Positions 1 through 11,165 of a DNA stretch of 64,000 nucleotides are shown here, piece after piece. The position numbers were made by a program, and so were the translations under genes. Each line of letters starts with the position of its first letter. The stretch's first letter is position 1. The stretch spans positions 186,001-250,000 of the forward strand of contig JAANYP010006399.1 in the NCBI GenBank assembly GCA_020465985.1, written 5' to 3'. Below the pieces are notes generated by a model. The model ran no database searches. It had not been told where the DNA came from and saw only the letters and a program-made list of their open reading frames with translations. Origin of the DNA: Centrapalus pauciflorus (lineage: Eukaryota > Streptophyta > Magnoliopsida > Asterales > Asteraceae).

Positions 1-243
1 AAATACAGTTTCCTTTAATCATTATACGTATGATGATTGTAGTCGATTCACATTGATGTCATAATCACTACAAATATTCAAGACTAAGGGGACGCCCAAA
101 ATAGCCAAAGTTTCAAGACACTTTTATTCCATGTGACAAGTATCATCTTAAAACAAAGAGCATCAAAAGCACATGACTAAAACTTAAATTACCATACATT
201 CAACCACGCCAAACAAAGCTAGCATCATGTGTGGGCCAGGGGT

Positions 244-630
244 TGAGTTATCGCCTCGTAGCACATAATTGATGAGTTATCCCCTTATACAATTCAAAGG
301 CTGAGTTATCGCCTTACACAACATAAAGGTTGAGTTATCACCTTATACAGTTCACATGCTGAATTATCGCCTTATAGAATTCAAAGGTTGAGTTACCGCC
401 TTACATAATCTAAAGGGTGAGTTATCGCCTCGCATAGTCTAAAAGTTGAAATATCGCCTGGTAAAGCCTAAAACTGGGTTAACACCTCTCAAAACCCGAT
501 ATTTGAAGTTGTCATCTTTCAAAAATATAAAGGCTGAACTGTTGTCCCACATAACTTAAGGGTCAAATTATCACCTTATGCAAAACAGAGGGTTAAATCA
601 TAACCCAGCAGCACAATCAAAGGGTCATAT
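244..630. repeat. 29-bp minisatellite, degenerate
   Basis: A unit beginning TGAGTTATCGCCTTA recurs at 244, 273, 302, 331, 360, 389, 418 and 447, an exact 29-bp period. It then decays over about 150 bp (GGGTTAACACCT, TGAAGTTGTCATC, CAAATTATCACCTTATG). Neighbouring units differ at several positions, so the array is old. It lies between where pol would be and the antisense ORF of Tat-1. Tandem arrays in this position are common in Tat/Ogre elements. Confidence 0.9.
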
Positions 631-1013
631 AAAAGTCACTCAGACGAAAAAGGTTTCTTGGCTAACTCAAAGGGCCAAGCTACCACACAGGGATGACATA
701 AAATTAACCCTCTGGTGGTTCTAGTCGCCTATCCTATCGGAGACAACTCATAATCCACTAGCTATAAGACAGATATAACGTGCACACCCTTCAAGCAACA
801 TACATGTTTCAACAAAGACACACGTGTGTTCAAGTAACTTGCATCACAAGCATAGCGAGCCGTCAAAACATATCCCCGAAGCAGTAGGTAGTTCAAAGAA
901 GTAAATTGTTCAAGGATGGTACACACCATCCTAACCCAACATAATGGGCACAAAACAAGGCACAAATTATAGTGGTTGATATTGTGACTTAGCAAGCAAA
1001 GAAAACAGAGACG

Positions 1014-3230
1014 TTACGCCTGGGTGGAGGCAGAAGTAGATCCATGACCGACCTCGGGGTCAACTGGGACAAGTGCCATAATATCATCAAGGGAACGATT
1101 AGGGTGAGCTTTGATATATTCCACGTATGCAGGCATCGCGTTCTCGGCAGCAAGGGCAAGATCATGAAGTTTGGCGCGGGCGTCGGGATCATAGCCAGCC
1201 AACTTCTCTACTTCAACACCGACAGCCAAGTGAGGACGTACCTTCAAGAGACCCGAGTGACGCCATAGCGAACTGCAGCCTGTTGAACTAAACCCATGGT
1301 TTCAACAATTGACGGCTGTGCAGTAACTTGCCAACCACGTGAGGGATAACTTCAGAGAAAAATCGCACCCTCTCCTTAGTCAAACGACCATTGACCTCTA
1401 CGGCCTCGTCTCGATCCTTTTTCAAATTTTGTTCTCGATTGCCAAGTTGACTCACACGAAGACTTAAGACAACATATTTTTCCTCTCTTACTCCAATTCC
1501 GTTTTTAGCTTCTCGACCTCTGATTTATGACTGGGTTCCATACAATGCCTCTCCTCGACCACCACGCGGTTATCATCGGCATGATCTTTTAACCCCTCAT
1601 GCGGGTTTTCATATCTTCGATAAAGGCAACACTCGCCTTATCTTTTCCAAGAGCTTTTTGCAATTCCTCTTGTGCCTTGAGGAGTCTATGCTAAAAAATA
1701 GTTAAACGTGCCTTCACCTCAGGGAGAAACGTTTTAAAATTTACGACAGTAGAGCCCAAAGATTCGAAAACAAGGGCATTCGTGGAATGTTTCGCCATGT
1801 CAACATGGGCAGAAGGCATACAATTGTAAAAATAGTCCCATTGAGCAGATGCAGTTTCCAACAAGTCCCTCCTTTTAACTTTCCAGGCGGGGACATAGGT
1901 TCCTCACGATCATAGTCACTTTGATCAGGCAGAAAACGGGCCAAGGGTGATACCACTCCGACTGGGGGAGATGTGGGGGGGGACCATAGATAGATTTCAC
2001 AACGGCAACTCCTGAAATTGGATCAGCAGGTGGAATAGGGGAGTCAGAGAGGTCAACACTTTTCCCCTTTTCGGAAGGTCGCTTCACAGATATTTTGATC
2101 TTCTGAGAAATACGGTCATGATCGTCGTCCAGTCCATGTGCTTGAACGGACGGAACCTCAGAATCACTGGTAAGGGAAGCACTAGCAACTTTCCTTTTCA
2201 ATCGAGTCCTCGAAGAAGGATACGTGGCAGGGTCTAAGGAGGGTGGATCTGAAGTGGCAACAAGGCTTTCACCCTTACTAGACGACGACCAAACAGATAG
2301 GTGACCCGGAGGTGTCAGAGATCCTTCTGGTATCATGCTCCCAGGCCTTAAGCTTTCAGCATCAGACCAGTTCACAGTTGTTGTGTCTATTCCATCTAAA
2401 TTGTCCGAAGATGGGTACTCCAAAACAGTCATCACTGGAAAAAGAAAAATCAAATCAAATCAAATCAAAAGTCAGTTAGTAAACAGTCATACATCAGGAC
2501 AACTCAACAAAGCAGTAAAGGAAAAAGAATGCTACCAAGTCCGCTCTTCAACAGGACAGGTACGGAGTCAAGATCACCCCATCGGGGGTTTATCCCCAAA
2601 ATGGACAGAACGACATCAGGATAGGATCGAATTCTAAACGCCTACCTAGCTAGTAGGCTAAGCAGGCCAACATCCAAATCATGGTACTCAGGGGACTTTG
2701 TTAAGGCATGGGGGCGGGCCCCTGATTTCCAAACAAGAAGATTCTTGTGCTCTTCGGGAACAATTGTCATGTCAATCCAAAAGAAGGACCCTCTCCACTC
2801 ACGCAATCCTTAGGGAGGATCGATGAAAACTTTATGAACGGAACCCCTCCTTCTCTCGAAGTTAAACCAATCTTATAAGAAAGTGAGCTTGAAGAAATAC
2901 CTAAAAAAGGGAATCGAGGGCATGCCACCTAGAGCTTTACATGCTGCCTTAAAAAACGGTTATCCTCATAAAGGCCAAGGGAGACACTTAGCCAGGATGA
3001 AGTTGGTAATGGCAAAGAATAGATTGAAAGAAGGGGGAAAAGGGTAACCTTAAATTACCTACGGAGAATTGTCTAGTATAAAGGGAGGAGGATTGAGAGC
3101 AGTGGCTCTTCGGCCAAGAAGCTGGGGATGATATTCTCCAAAAACCCCCATATTCACCCAGTAAACTTTTAAACTCAGGCCCTGATAGGGGGCACGCTAC
3201 CTTATCGGCGGAGGGAGCCATCGGCATCAC
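1014..3230 (-). pseudogene. Tat-1 antisense extra ORF (decayed, intron-containing)
   Basis: Read on the minus strand from about 3230, the translation contains the pattern found in plant 'gypsy-type putative transposase' proteins: a FSPFFQSILCHYQLHPG segment (3000-3050), then, after a stop and frameshifts, REWRGSFFWIDMTIVPEEH (about 2760-2815) and a leucine-rich stretch near 2650. A putative intron follows: donor GTAGCATTC near 2537, pyrimidine-rich tail, acceptor TTTTTCCAG near 2436. The next exon-like piece (2435-1875) is Ser/Pro-rich with a KRKV basic patch. A charged, coiled-coil-like stretch (about 1700-1450) and a C-terminal piece (1247-1014) end the frame. Several stops and shifts show that it is dead. 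Its function is unknown; it is opposite in direction to the LTR. Confidence 0.6.
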
Positions 3231-3621
3231 TACAACAAAGAAAATAAAAGAGAAAAATAGATATGCTAACCTGAAAAGGGAAGACTATCGCCGGAGAGGA
3301 AGACCAAGGAAGACGCCTCAGAAAGTATGCACAGAGAAAGGAAAAAGGAAATAAGGGATATTGAAGGAGGATTAAAATTAAAGAAGATAGAGGGCCATTT
3401 TTGGTTTGGATTCAGGAGGCGAGAACGGTTGCGGACATGTGGCAAATCCCTACGCGTCCCTCTCTGCAATTGCCAGCTGATGTGACAGCGGCAGTACAAC
3501 CACGTGCACGTACCTACCTGAAACATCATGACATCTATTAAATGAACCTGACGTCACCGTCTAAGCCATCCCATCAGTTACCATGGTCTGAGTAGTCGTT
3601 TATCCAACGAAGCAAGTTTTC
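3231..3621. other. Spacer upstream of the Tat-1 antisense ORF
   Basis: This stretch would be the 5' flank (leader or promoter) of the minus-strand ORF. Nothing coding is supported. No clear TATA box was identified on the minus strand. Confidence 0.4.
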
Positions 3622-3815
3622 TTCACCTCGTCTAGGGGTCACTAGGCGCAGGGTGGTTTTTTCACCTCGTCTAGTTGTCACTAGGCGCTAGGTGGTTTCT
3701 TCACCTCGTCTAGTAATCACTAGGCACTAAGTGGTTTCTTCACCTCGCTTAGTAGTCTAGGCGTTAAGTGGTTTCTTCACCTTGTCTAGTAGTTACTAGG
3801 CACTGGGTGGTTTCT
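3622..3815. repeat. 39-bp minisatellite, five units
   Basis: A unit starting TTCACCTCGTCTAG and ending TAGGCGCTAGGTGGTTTC recurs at 3622, 3661, 3700 and 3739 (39-bp period). A fifth unit starts about 37 bp later, after a short deletion. It sits just before the polypurine tract and 3' LTR of Tat-1. Confidence 0.92.
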
Positions 3816-4003
3816 TCGCCTCGACGAATGAACAACAGGTGTTAGGCAATCTTTTGCCTTCACTAAGTGATCACTAGGCATCCTGAGTTTCGATCACCTC
3901 ACTTGGACCCCTTCAAGTATTGAGTGACTCGTCCACCTGATGGGACCCTATCTTTATAAGTTCGAGCAAATAGTTATACCTTTTCACTCGAACTTGGGGG
4001 ACT

Positions 4004-4493
4004 TGATTATGTGGGTCTATTCCCATGTGATTCTAGGCTATTTATAAGATAAGGCCCGTGTAGCCTTCTTTATGGATGCCCAGGCCCAGGCGCGGGTCCA
4101 CATTCCTCACGTTACCAAAAGAGACAAAGGGAGGATACATAAAAGGTCATGATCCAGAGATCCTTTCAGGGCGCAGGTGCTATTCGACTGTGAGCGAACA
4201 AGGGTTTATTCCTATTGGTGCATCAGAGGAAAATGAAACGGGCCATAGGATTCTCCCTTGTGGAGACCTTCTCACAACAACGGATGACTATAAATAAGGA
4301 CCTCATGCCTAGCAGACCAGGTAATGCTCATTCTTACTCTCAACCCACAATTGATCTCTCACAATGAACGTTGACTTGAGCGTCGGAGTGTCAATGCAGG
4401 GCACCCCCCTGCATTGTCACTAAACGTAGATTTCTTCTCTTTCCTTTGTTCTAGGTGCTGGACACCACCTGAAAGCAGCTAAGAATCTCATCA
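4004..4493 (+). repeat. Tat-1 3' LTR
   Basis: A purine-rich tract (TTGGGGGACT, 3994-4003) is followed by TGATTATGTGGGTC, closely parallel to the Tat-2 LTR start (GGGGGCT then TGTTTGTGTGGGT). Inside are a TATA box (CTATAAATAAG, about 4287) and a TTGAGCGTCGGAGTG motif near 4378. The same GCGTCGGAG motif occurs in the Tat-2 LTR, so the two are related. The 3' end at CA (4490 or 4493) is provisional, because the 5' LTR and the other target duplication are outside the window. Confidence 0.68.
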
Positions 4494-6860
4494 TTGTCTT
4501 GACCCCCTTTTTATCGCTTGCCATACATACAAATAGTTGTATACAATGAACTCTCTCGATACGTCTTCAATTTGATGAACAATGTCAAAAACTCAATGTC
4601 GTTAGGCAGTCTTTTGTTTTTTTGTTTTTCAATCTCTATAATTAAATAGATAAAAGACAAAAAGTAGATCATCATTGCAATAAAAAGTGTTATATAAAAC
4701 TAAAGTTAAATATAATATACAATAATAAAAATGACGATTGAAATTTTATAACTACAAATTTACAAATTCGTCTTGTTTTTGTGCATAGCTAACAACACTA
4801 GTTGTGTGAGTATATGTACTTGATCACCTCATGCCTTCTTCCCGAATTGTGACAACCTCTGAAATTCAATTAAGAATGCAAGATCATTACTGGTTAATAT
4901 AAACTGTTTATTGAATTAGAAAAAAAACTCTAATACGTTCATGGTGGATGTTCTTAGACGGTTGTTATATAACTCCCATTGATGATCGGAAAAGTCAGAC
5001 GATGCTTAGACTAAGTCAAGTGCATGCAAAATCTCTTCTTGTGTATATTGTCCCACGTGTGCACCATCCCCAATGTTATTAGCCTCGTCATCTAGCTTCT
5101 TGGCTACTGTTTTAAAGAGCCTCAATTTCAACATATATTTAAGAGCCCTAAATTTATTGTCGAAAACAACAAGGAGGACCTTATCAATACTCCTTCTTAG
5201 AGGTAAGCAAAATTTTCTCTGCTAATTTAACACATAAATATAAAAACATAAGAATTTGTAAAGGTTTCAATGCTTTAAAAGGAATAAATAGATGTTATCA
5301 AAGTTCTCCTGTAATCTTAACACCACAACACATCTTAATTTCTTGCATAAGCCCCCTTTAATTGGTTTGGTTGCATCAACCCCCTTTTAATTGGTTTGGT
5401 TGATGAAATTCACAAAGGTTTGGTTGCTTTAAAAGTAAGGTCATGTATCTTGTGCATAAACCCCCTTTAATTGGTTAATGAAATTCATTAACCGGAGGTC
5501 CAGAACCAAAACATTTTCACCCTCTTTTATCCTATATACGCCATTTGTTGTCATTTTTTTGTGTCCTTATTTTCCCTTGCATATCTATAGAAATATTAGC
5601 CATTGTTAGCATAGAAATCACAAAACTAAAGAATACTTAGTGGTGATATGCTTGTATGTACCTATTATATATCTCAACTTCAGTGAACAATCATCTCATT
5701 TTGATCAAGTTGGTCATGCTCGTAATCTAAAGGAGAAGAAGATGAAGATATGTTCAATATATGGTCCAACGAAGGCGGTTGAGACGATGAGGGTTGGTGA
5801 AAAATAGGCTCATGTGATGGGGGTTTAAACGATGCTAAGATGAGGCAAAATAGGATCAACTATTGGATGAGTAAATTAAGGTGAGAGTTTTGGTGGATAG
5901 TAGATAGAAAAGAAGGCATATATGGTATGTAAGGGAAACATGGTGAGTGATGTCAATTGTCATGATGTTGACTATCTGTTTGCAAAGGTGATTGACATAA
6001 AGAAATTTTGCATGCATGTTCATTTCTATGTAGTTGAATGGTCATTTTAGATCTAAACATCTTGCAAAGACAACCTTGCGTAGTGATCAAATAAGTTTTG
6101 AAAAATAAGTTCATTTAGTTCCACCACAAATTTTATAACTACAGAAGTTAATACTTTGATACAACTAATATTTCACCAAATTTTATAACTACATAAGTCC
6201 ATGATCGTTAAGCTTATATGACACATAAAAATATATATTAAAAAGATTAAGGGCAACAAATCATTTAACATCAAAAGTTACTAGAATCAGAGAGAGCCAC
6301 TGAGAGAGCAACCTGATCATAGCATTGAATCGAGCATAATCAGAGCATTGAATTAAGTAGCGAATATGCATATGATATCATCCTATCAATGGTTGCACCA
6401 ATGGAGTTCATCTGAAAAAGCATATATGAACCCACAATACATGTAAATAGAACCTGCCCAATCATGACCGAACTACAAACATCAATCATTTATATATTTT
6501 CCGTAAGTACTGTAGCTAGTTTTACATCTATTTAAAGAATCAAAATTTCAGCAGAAGCTGACCTGGTCCAAGTTTGTATCAAATGTTGGGTAATCAGCGA
6601 TTTTGTTAGGTCAGTTAATGAGTTCTTTTTGATGATGCGATCTCCAGTATCACTTGGAAGGATTTCTGAGTATATAGACTATTAAACTATTGAAAGATTA
6701 CAATTTATAAAGTGGTAATAACGATAAAAAAAGTTTTCCGGATAAATAGCCTACAAAGGTTCAAACTACCATGTACTTTATACAAATTTTTGTGCAATTG
6801 TACATTCTGCTGCCGCTGTTGTTGTTGTAAAATATATCTCTTGCTTTTTAACCCAAAAAA
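4494..6860. other. Intergenic stretch, no supported gene
   Basis: AT-rich sequence with only short frames. Three imperfect copies of CCCCCTTTAATTGGTT lie between 5345 and 5480. Two short minus-strand stretches (around 5000-5090 and 5690-5850) read without stops for 30-50 codons, but I recognise no family in them. They may be remnants of a dead transposon gene. Confidence 0.5.
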
Positions 6861-7145
6861 ATATTTAGCCACCACTCCCTCTCTTACTCTCTAATTTTAT
6901 TTCCAAACCCTAAACATTTTCACCCTCCCTTCTCTTGGTGCCTCTCTCACTCTCTCTCAAGATCTTAAACTACGACCGCCGCTGCCACCAACCGCTCGCC
7001 ACCACCACCACAACCAACTGTCGGTGCCACGCTCTCTTACATCTCTCCTTTATATCTCTCACGATTTAGAAGTCCAATGGTCAGGAAATGAATATTGTTT
7101 TGTAAGATTTTAGGTCTAGAATGAATGTAACTGTTAGATACATGT
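6861..7145 (+). repeat. Non-coding repeat family, copy 1, left part
   Basis: Pyrimidine-rich leader (CTCTCTCACTCTCTCTC) followed by a CCGCCGCTGCCACCACC-rich block and TCTCTCCTTTATATCTCTCACGA. The same succession of blocks recurs at 18361-18560 and 19501-19770. Copy 1 is split by Tek-1 and resumes at 16262. The left border is not resolved. Confidence 0.6.
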
Positions 7146-9275
7146 TGTAACATCCTGAAATTTTGAATTTTGTAAAATGAATATTAAGACTTAAAAAGTG
7201 TTTTGATGGATTGTTGTGGTTTGATAAATTTCATTTCATATATTTATAAATGATAATGATGATGAGAAATCATCATTGTTGTTTAATTTCTGAGCAAGCA
7301 TAACAATAAGGAATCGTCAGTAGTGGGATATAAATCGATCATGTATCGATATTAAAAATAGAGATGATAATGAGAAATCATCATCGTTGTCTTTTGAGCA
7401 AGCATATTAATGAGAAACCGATAAAGATATTTAAAAAGGTGCAAATGAGAAAATACATAGTTGAGGGGTATAATGTGCAATTATGTCAAAATTTCAACAA
7501 AATTACTAAAATAAGTAAATGAACCATTCACTTTTTCATTTCTCACTCTCTCTCCACTCGTCTCACTCGTTCTCTCTCTAAAAAAAAGCCTACGGCTTCT
7601 CTCAAAATTGCAAATCAAGAAAATTAAATCTTTGAAATCAAGAGCTGAAAACCAGGATTCGAACTATTAGAAAGGAACTATAGCTGCTACAAACAACAAA
7701 TCGAGGTAAAACTTGTTCAGAGTTACAATTTTTATGAGTTTAGTGCTCGGTCTTTAAGAAAACTGAATCACTGATTCTGGTTATGGATCTTATTGCATGT
7801 TATATATTCTTGTGGAATTGTTTAAGTCGAGTATTAGTGATGCTATATAACAAATTTCAGCTTCTAATTCAAGTTCTAAGTATGATTTTGAAATCAACTA
7901 TGTGTTTTAGTGTGTGTGTTCGGTGATAGTGAAGAAAATGGGTAAAAAGTGACTGATCTAGTTCATATTGTGTAATGATTTATGTTAAGAATGTTAAAAT
8001 GAGCATATTTGAGGTTGTATTAACAATTTTCAACTACTGAATAAGTACAAAAATAATAAAAGGAAATTTGGAAATAGTAGAAAAATGTATAAGTATGAAC
8101 ACAGTTCGAATCTGATGAACACAACTCGGGTTCATCTGAATTTCGGGTCTAATAGAATTTGGATGGATTACGGATGAAAAATCACAAGTATAGGACACGA
8201 ATTTCGAATATCAGGACTTCCGAATTTCGGATCAGGTATCATCCGAATTTCGGATGAATAGTGCAAAATAAAAATGCTAAGTATGGAAACTTGGATCACC
8301 CGAAATTCGGCTATACCCGAATTTTGGCTGGGGTCCGAATTTTAGTTCATTTCAAATTAAATTTTAAAATTAAGTTTTAAGAAGATACTAAATTTCATAT
8401 ACTATTATATTGACTTAACATGATCATTGTGGTGTTGACTAACACACATTGATTTAGAGCCTACTTGTACTGTGTAAGACCCTGTGGTATCATTCCAGGA
8501 CATCCATTCTAAGAAACCACTGTGAGTGATAGATTACTGTTCAAGCATTTATTATCTTTGCATTCATATTTCAATGGTATGTTCTTGTTGTTCAAAATAC
8601 ATCATTTGGCACTCTCATATGATTCATTGTATTGATGCACACTCGTACTTGACATGTGACAAACATGTAGCCATCGTTCAATTGAAATTGTATCATTGAA
8701 ATCATGTTTTGACATGATTACATTTCATAATCTAATGTAACCTGGGATGGGGTTGACAGCAGGCCACTGTCGGGGATTGAACATCCCATACACTCTTTCC
8801 GGCCAGGTTACACATCCCCGATCAGCATATTTGAACTTCCAATCCATGCTTGCACTGCATGGTGAACACTTGTTAAGGGTCTTGCACTTCCCGTACTCAC
8901 ATTAGTTCTTAAAGAAATATATGTTGAATATGTAATCTGTCATCTCACTAAGCCATAGCTTACCCATTGACTTTCAATGTTTTCAGGCAAAGGAAAAGAA
9001 GTAGCTGGACCTTCTTCTTAAGCTTTTACTCAATTCCCAGTGACTTTTAGAAGCTTCTTGGTACTTTGATGATGTTGTAACTTTGGGGTTGGGACTTGTT
9101 GATGTTACAAATGAATTATGATGTTGTAATAGTTAGATTATGACACCGTAGACTGATTGACTTCTTATGCTTTGATTTATTTAAAATTCTTTTATTGCTT
9201 AATCCTATTTTAAATATTGGGTTGTATGTTGATCCTGGAGTCTATTAAATGTTCATTAGAAAGGAGGATGTCTCA
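7146..9275 (+). repeat. Tek-1 5' LTR
   Basis: Begins TGTAACATCC and ends GGAGGATGTCTCA, 2130 bp. It contains a cluster of CCGAATTTCGG palindromic motifs (8100-8345) and a pyrimidine-rich leader near 7540-7580 (CACTCTCTCTCCACTCG). Aligning by eye with 14162-16261 shows the same order of blocks throughout. Confidence 0.95.
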
Positions 9276-9278
9276 ATT

Positions 9279-9290
9279 TGGTATCAGAGC
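9279..9290 (+). other. Tek-1 primer-binding site
   Basis: TGGTATCAGAGC, three bases after the 5' LTR. This complements the 3' end of plant initiator methionine tRNA and is the usual plant LTR-retrotransposon primer site. The same 12-mer occurs at 57181 after the Sire-3 LTR. Confidence 0.92.
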
Positions 9291-9497
9291 GTTAGTTTGA
9301 GGTTTCAAGTGTTTGCCAGGACTTGGACTCAAACTTAGGTTATGATATTAGAATGGACTCCTATGAAAATGATCTGAACTAAGATAGGATTGACATGAAT
9401 CATTGGGACAAATAAAGGGTAACTGTGAACACTTAGGACTAAGAAATAAATGTTCTAAATAATATTTACTATATTTCAGAACTTCTCTGGAGACGAT

Positions 9498-10646
9498 ATG
9501 ACTCCACAACAAATGCTCCAAATGATGCAAACTATGATGGAGCAAAACAATGAACTCCAAGCAAAAAGAATGGCTGAGCAAGCTCAATCATTCATTGATT
9601 AGCTGAGGGCCAGGGATGAGGCCGAGGCTAAGCGAAAGGCTGATAAGAGGAAGAATAAAGAACAACGACAAGGAGAACAAGGTGATAGACCAAGAAGAAA
9701 CTGGTTTTGCCGACAAAGCAAAGGGTTCTAGATTCAAAGACTTCAAGAGTAATGGGGATAATGTTTTCGATGGGATTGGAGATGTCATGACGGCACTTGA
9801 GTGGATCACAACCACTGAGAGAACCTTCCGAATCAGCAACTGTGCTGAGATGGATATGGTTCGATATGCAACTGCAATGTTTGCCAAGGACGCTGTTATG
9901 TGGTGGGATGCAATGGTAAATGTGTTGACGATGGAGGTAGTGTCACACATGTCATGGAACGAGTTCAAGGAAGTATTTTCACAACAATACTATCCAGCTC
10001 ATGAAAAGCGCCGACTGGAGGCGAAGTTTTTAGGTTTGACTCAAGGAACAAAGACAGTTACTCAATATGCTGTTGAGTTCACTCATTTAAGTCTGTTTGC
10101 ACCCCACCAAATCAATACTGAGGATAGAAAGATATGCCAGTTCGAGACCAGTTTAGATTATGAAATTCGTTGAACAATGAGCAATGTTCGGCATATAACT
10201 TTTGCTGGGATGTTAGAGGCTGCTCGGAATGTGGAGCAGATCTTGTTGCTTTCTGGATATGTTATGGGGTCGGCTGCTGCAGGACCAACTCATCCGTCGC
10301 CACGAAAAAGGCAACGGGAATCTGGGACTCTGGATCATCTCGATCCTCACCCCAATCAAGTCAACTGTCATCCTCACCGAGGAAAGGAATTGCATTTTCG
10401 GCCAGCACTAAAACGAGGGACTGCAGGCGATGCAGAAAGACGCACTTTGGGGAATGTAAAACTCAAGACATGTATTGTTACTGCTGTGGATTAAAAGGTC
10501 ATCGCTGGGAGCATTATCTACGAAAAGGCGAGGCATGCTATAATTATCACAAGGTTGGTCACTTTGCCAAAGACTACCGGAAGCCCCCAAGAGATCAAAA
10601 TGCTCAGCAATCAACCACGAGGTCTTTTGGAGCATCTACTGCTTGA
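9498..10646 (+). pseudogene. Tek-1 gag (broken)
   Basis: ATG at 9498 opens a Met/Gln-rich N-terminus matching the Tek-2 gag start. The frame meets TAG at 9600 and then shifts. The capsid-like core (about 9730-10170) is recognisable by ALEWITTTERTFRIS and YATAMFAKDAVMWWDAM. The zinc-knuckle region near 10420-10590 is in another frame; its last knuckle has lost a cysteine (tyrosine instead) compared with Tek-2. Gag would package element RNA. Not functional as it stands. Confidence 0.88.
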
Positions 10647-10718
10647 AGTGAACAAACCCAGAGGGCTCCAACAAGGGCTTTCGAGATTACCGCCGAAGAA
10701 GCTAAAGATGACCCTGAA

Positions 10719-11165
10719 ATGGTCACTAGTATGTTCCTCATAAATTCAATTCCTGCTCACATTCTCTTTGATTCTGGAGCAAATCGTTTGTTTGTCTCCA
10801 CTTCATTCGCACATCAACTTAATATGCCTACTTCGAATTTGCAATTTGTGCTTAGTATCAAAACTACTAGCAATATGTTAGTTATGGCCGATAAAGTGTA
10901 TAGGAATTATACTTTACTCATAGAAGACGTAGTGTTCAACTTAGATTTAATTCCTAATGAATTCGGGGAGTTTGATGTTATTGTGTGTATGGACTGGCTT
11001 GTCCATAATGAGGCTCAGATAGTATGCATAAAGAGGATGATCAAGATTACTACCCCCGATGGTCGTGATATTTTCATTTATGGGGAAAGACAAAAGGCGA
11101 CTTGTGCCTTATTTCTATTGCTAAAGCCCGAAAGCACGTCGCTAAGGGTTCTTCTGCTTATCTAG
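10719..11165 (+). pseudogene. Tek-1 retroviral-type aspartic protease region
   Basis: Contains ILFDSGANRLFVSTSFA (about 10762-10812), the plant retrotransposon version of the D-S/T-G active site, and IVCMDWL further on. It aligns with residues 415-540 of the Tek-2 polyprotein. The frame ends early by frameshift at about 11160. The family processes the gag-pol polyprotein. Confidence 0.85.

Larger units (their letters stand above)
1..4493 (+). mobile_element. Tat-1: 3' end of a Tat-lineage Ty3/gypsy LTR retrotransposon
   Basis: The order of parts fits the pol-distal half of a plant Tat-lineage element read on the plus strand: minisatellite, antisense extra ORF (1014-3230, minus), second minisatellite, purine-rich tract (3994-4002) and 3' LTR (4004-4493). 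The same arrangement, with an identifiable Tat-type integrase, is seen in Tat-2 (35714-40289), which supports the assignment. The pol genes would lie to the left of the window. Extra sense or antisense ORFs between pol and the 3' LTR are known for this lineage. That this is one element is inferred from the layout. Confidence 0.72.

Noticed and set aside
244..630. Regular 29-bp repeats resembling a CRISPR array
   Set aside because: The units are directly adjacent with no unique spacers, and the context is a plant retrotransposon.
1014..3230. Host gene on the minus strand
   Set aside because: The domain pattern and position beside a Tat LTR match a retrotransposon extra ORF, and the frame is broken repeatedly.
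6712..6894. 60-codon plus-strand frame near the Tek-1 insertion
   Set aside because: AT-rich, Cys/Leu-rich chance frame with no similarity to the neighbouring copies or any known family.
9279..9290. TGGTATCAGAGC as part of a tRNA gene
   Set aside because: It is only the primer-binding complement following an LTR; no tRNA arms or anticodon are present.
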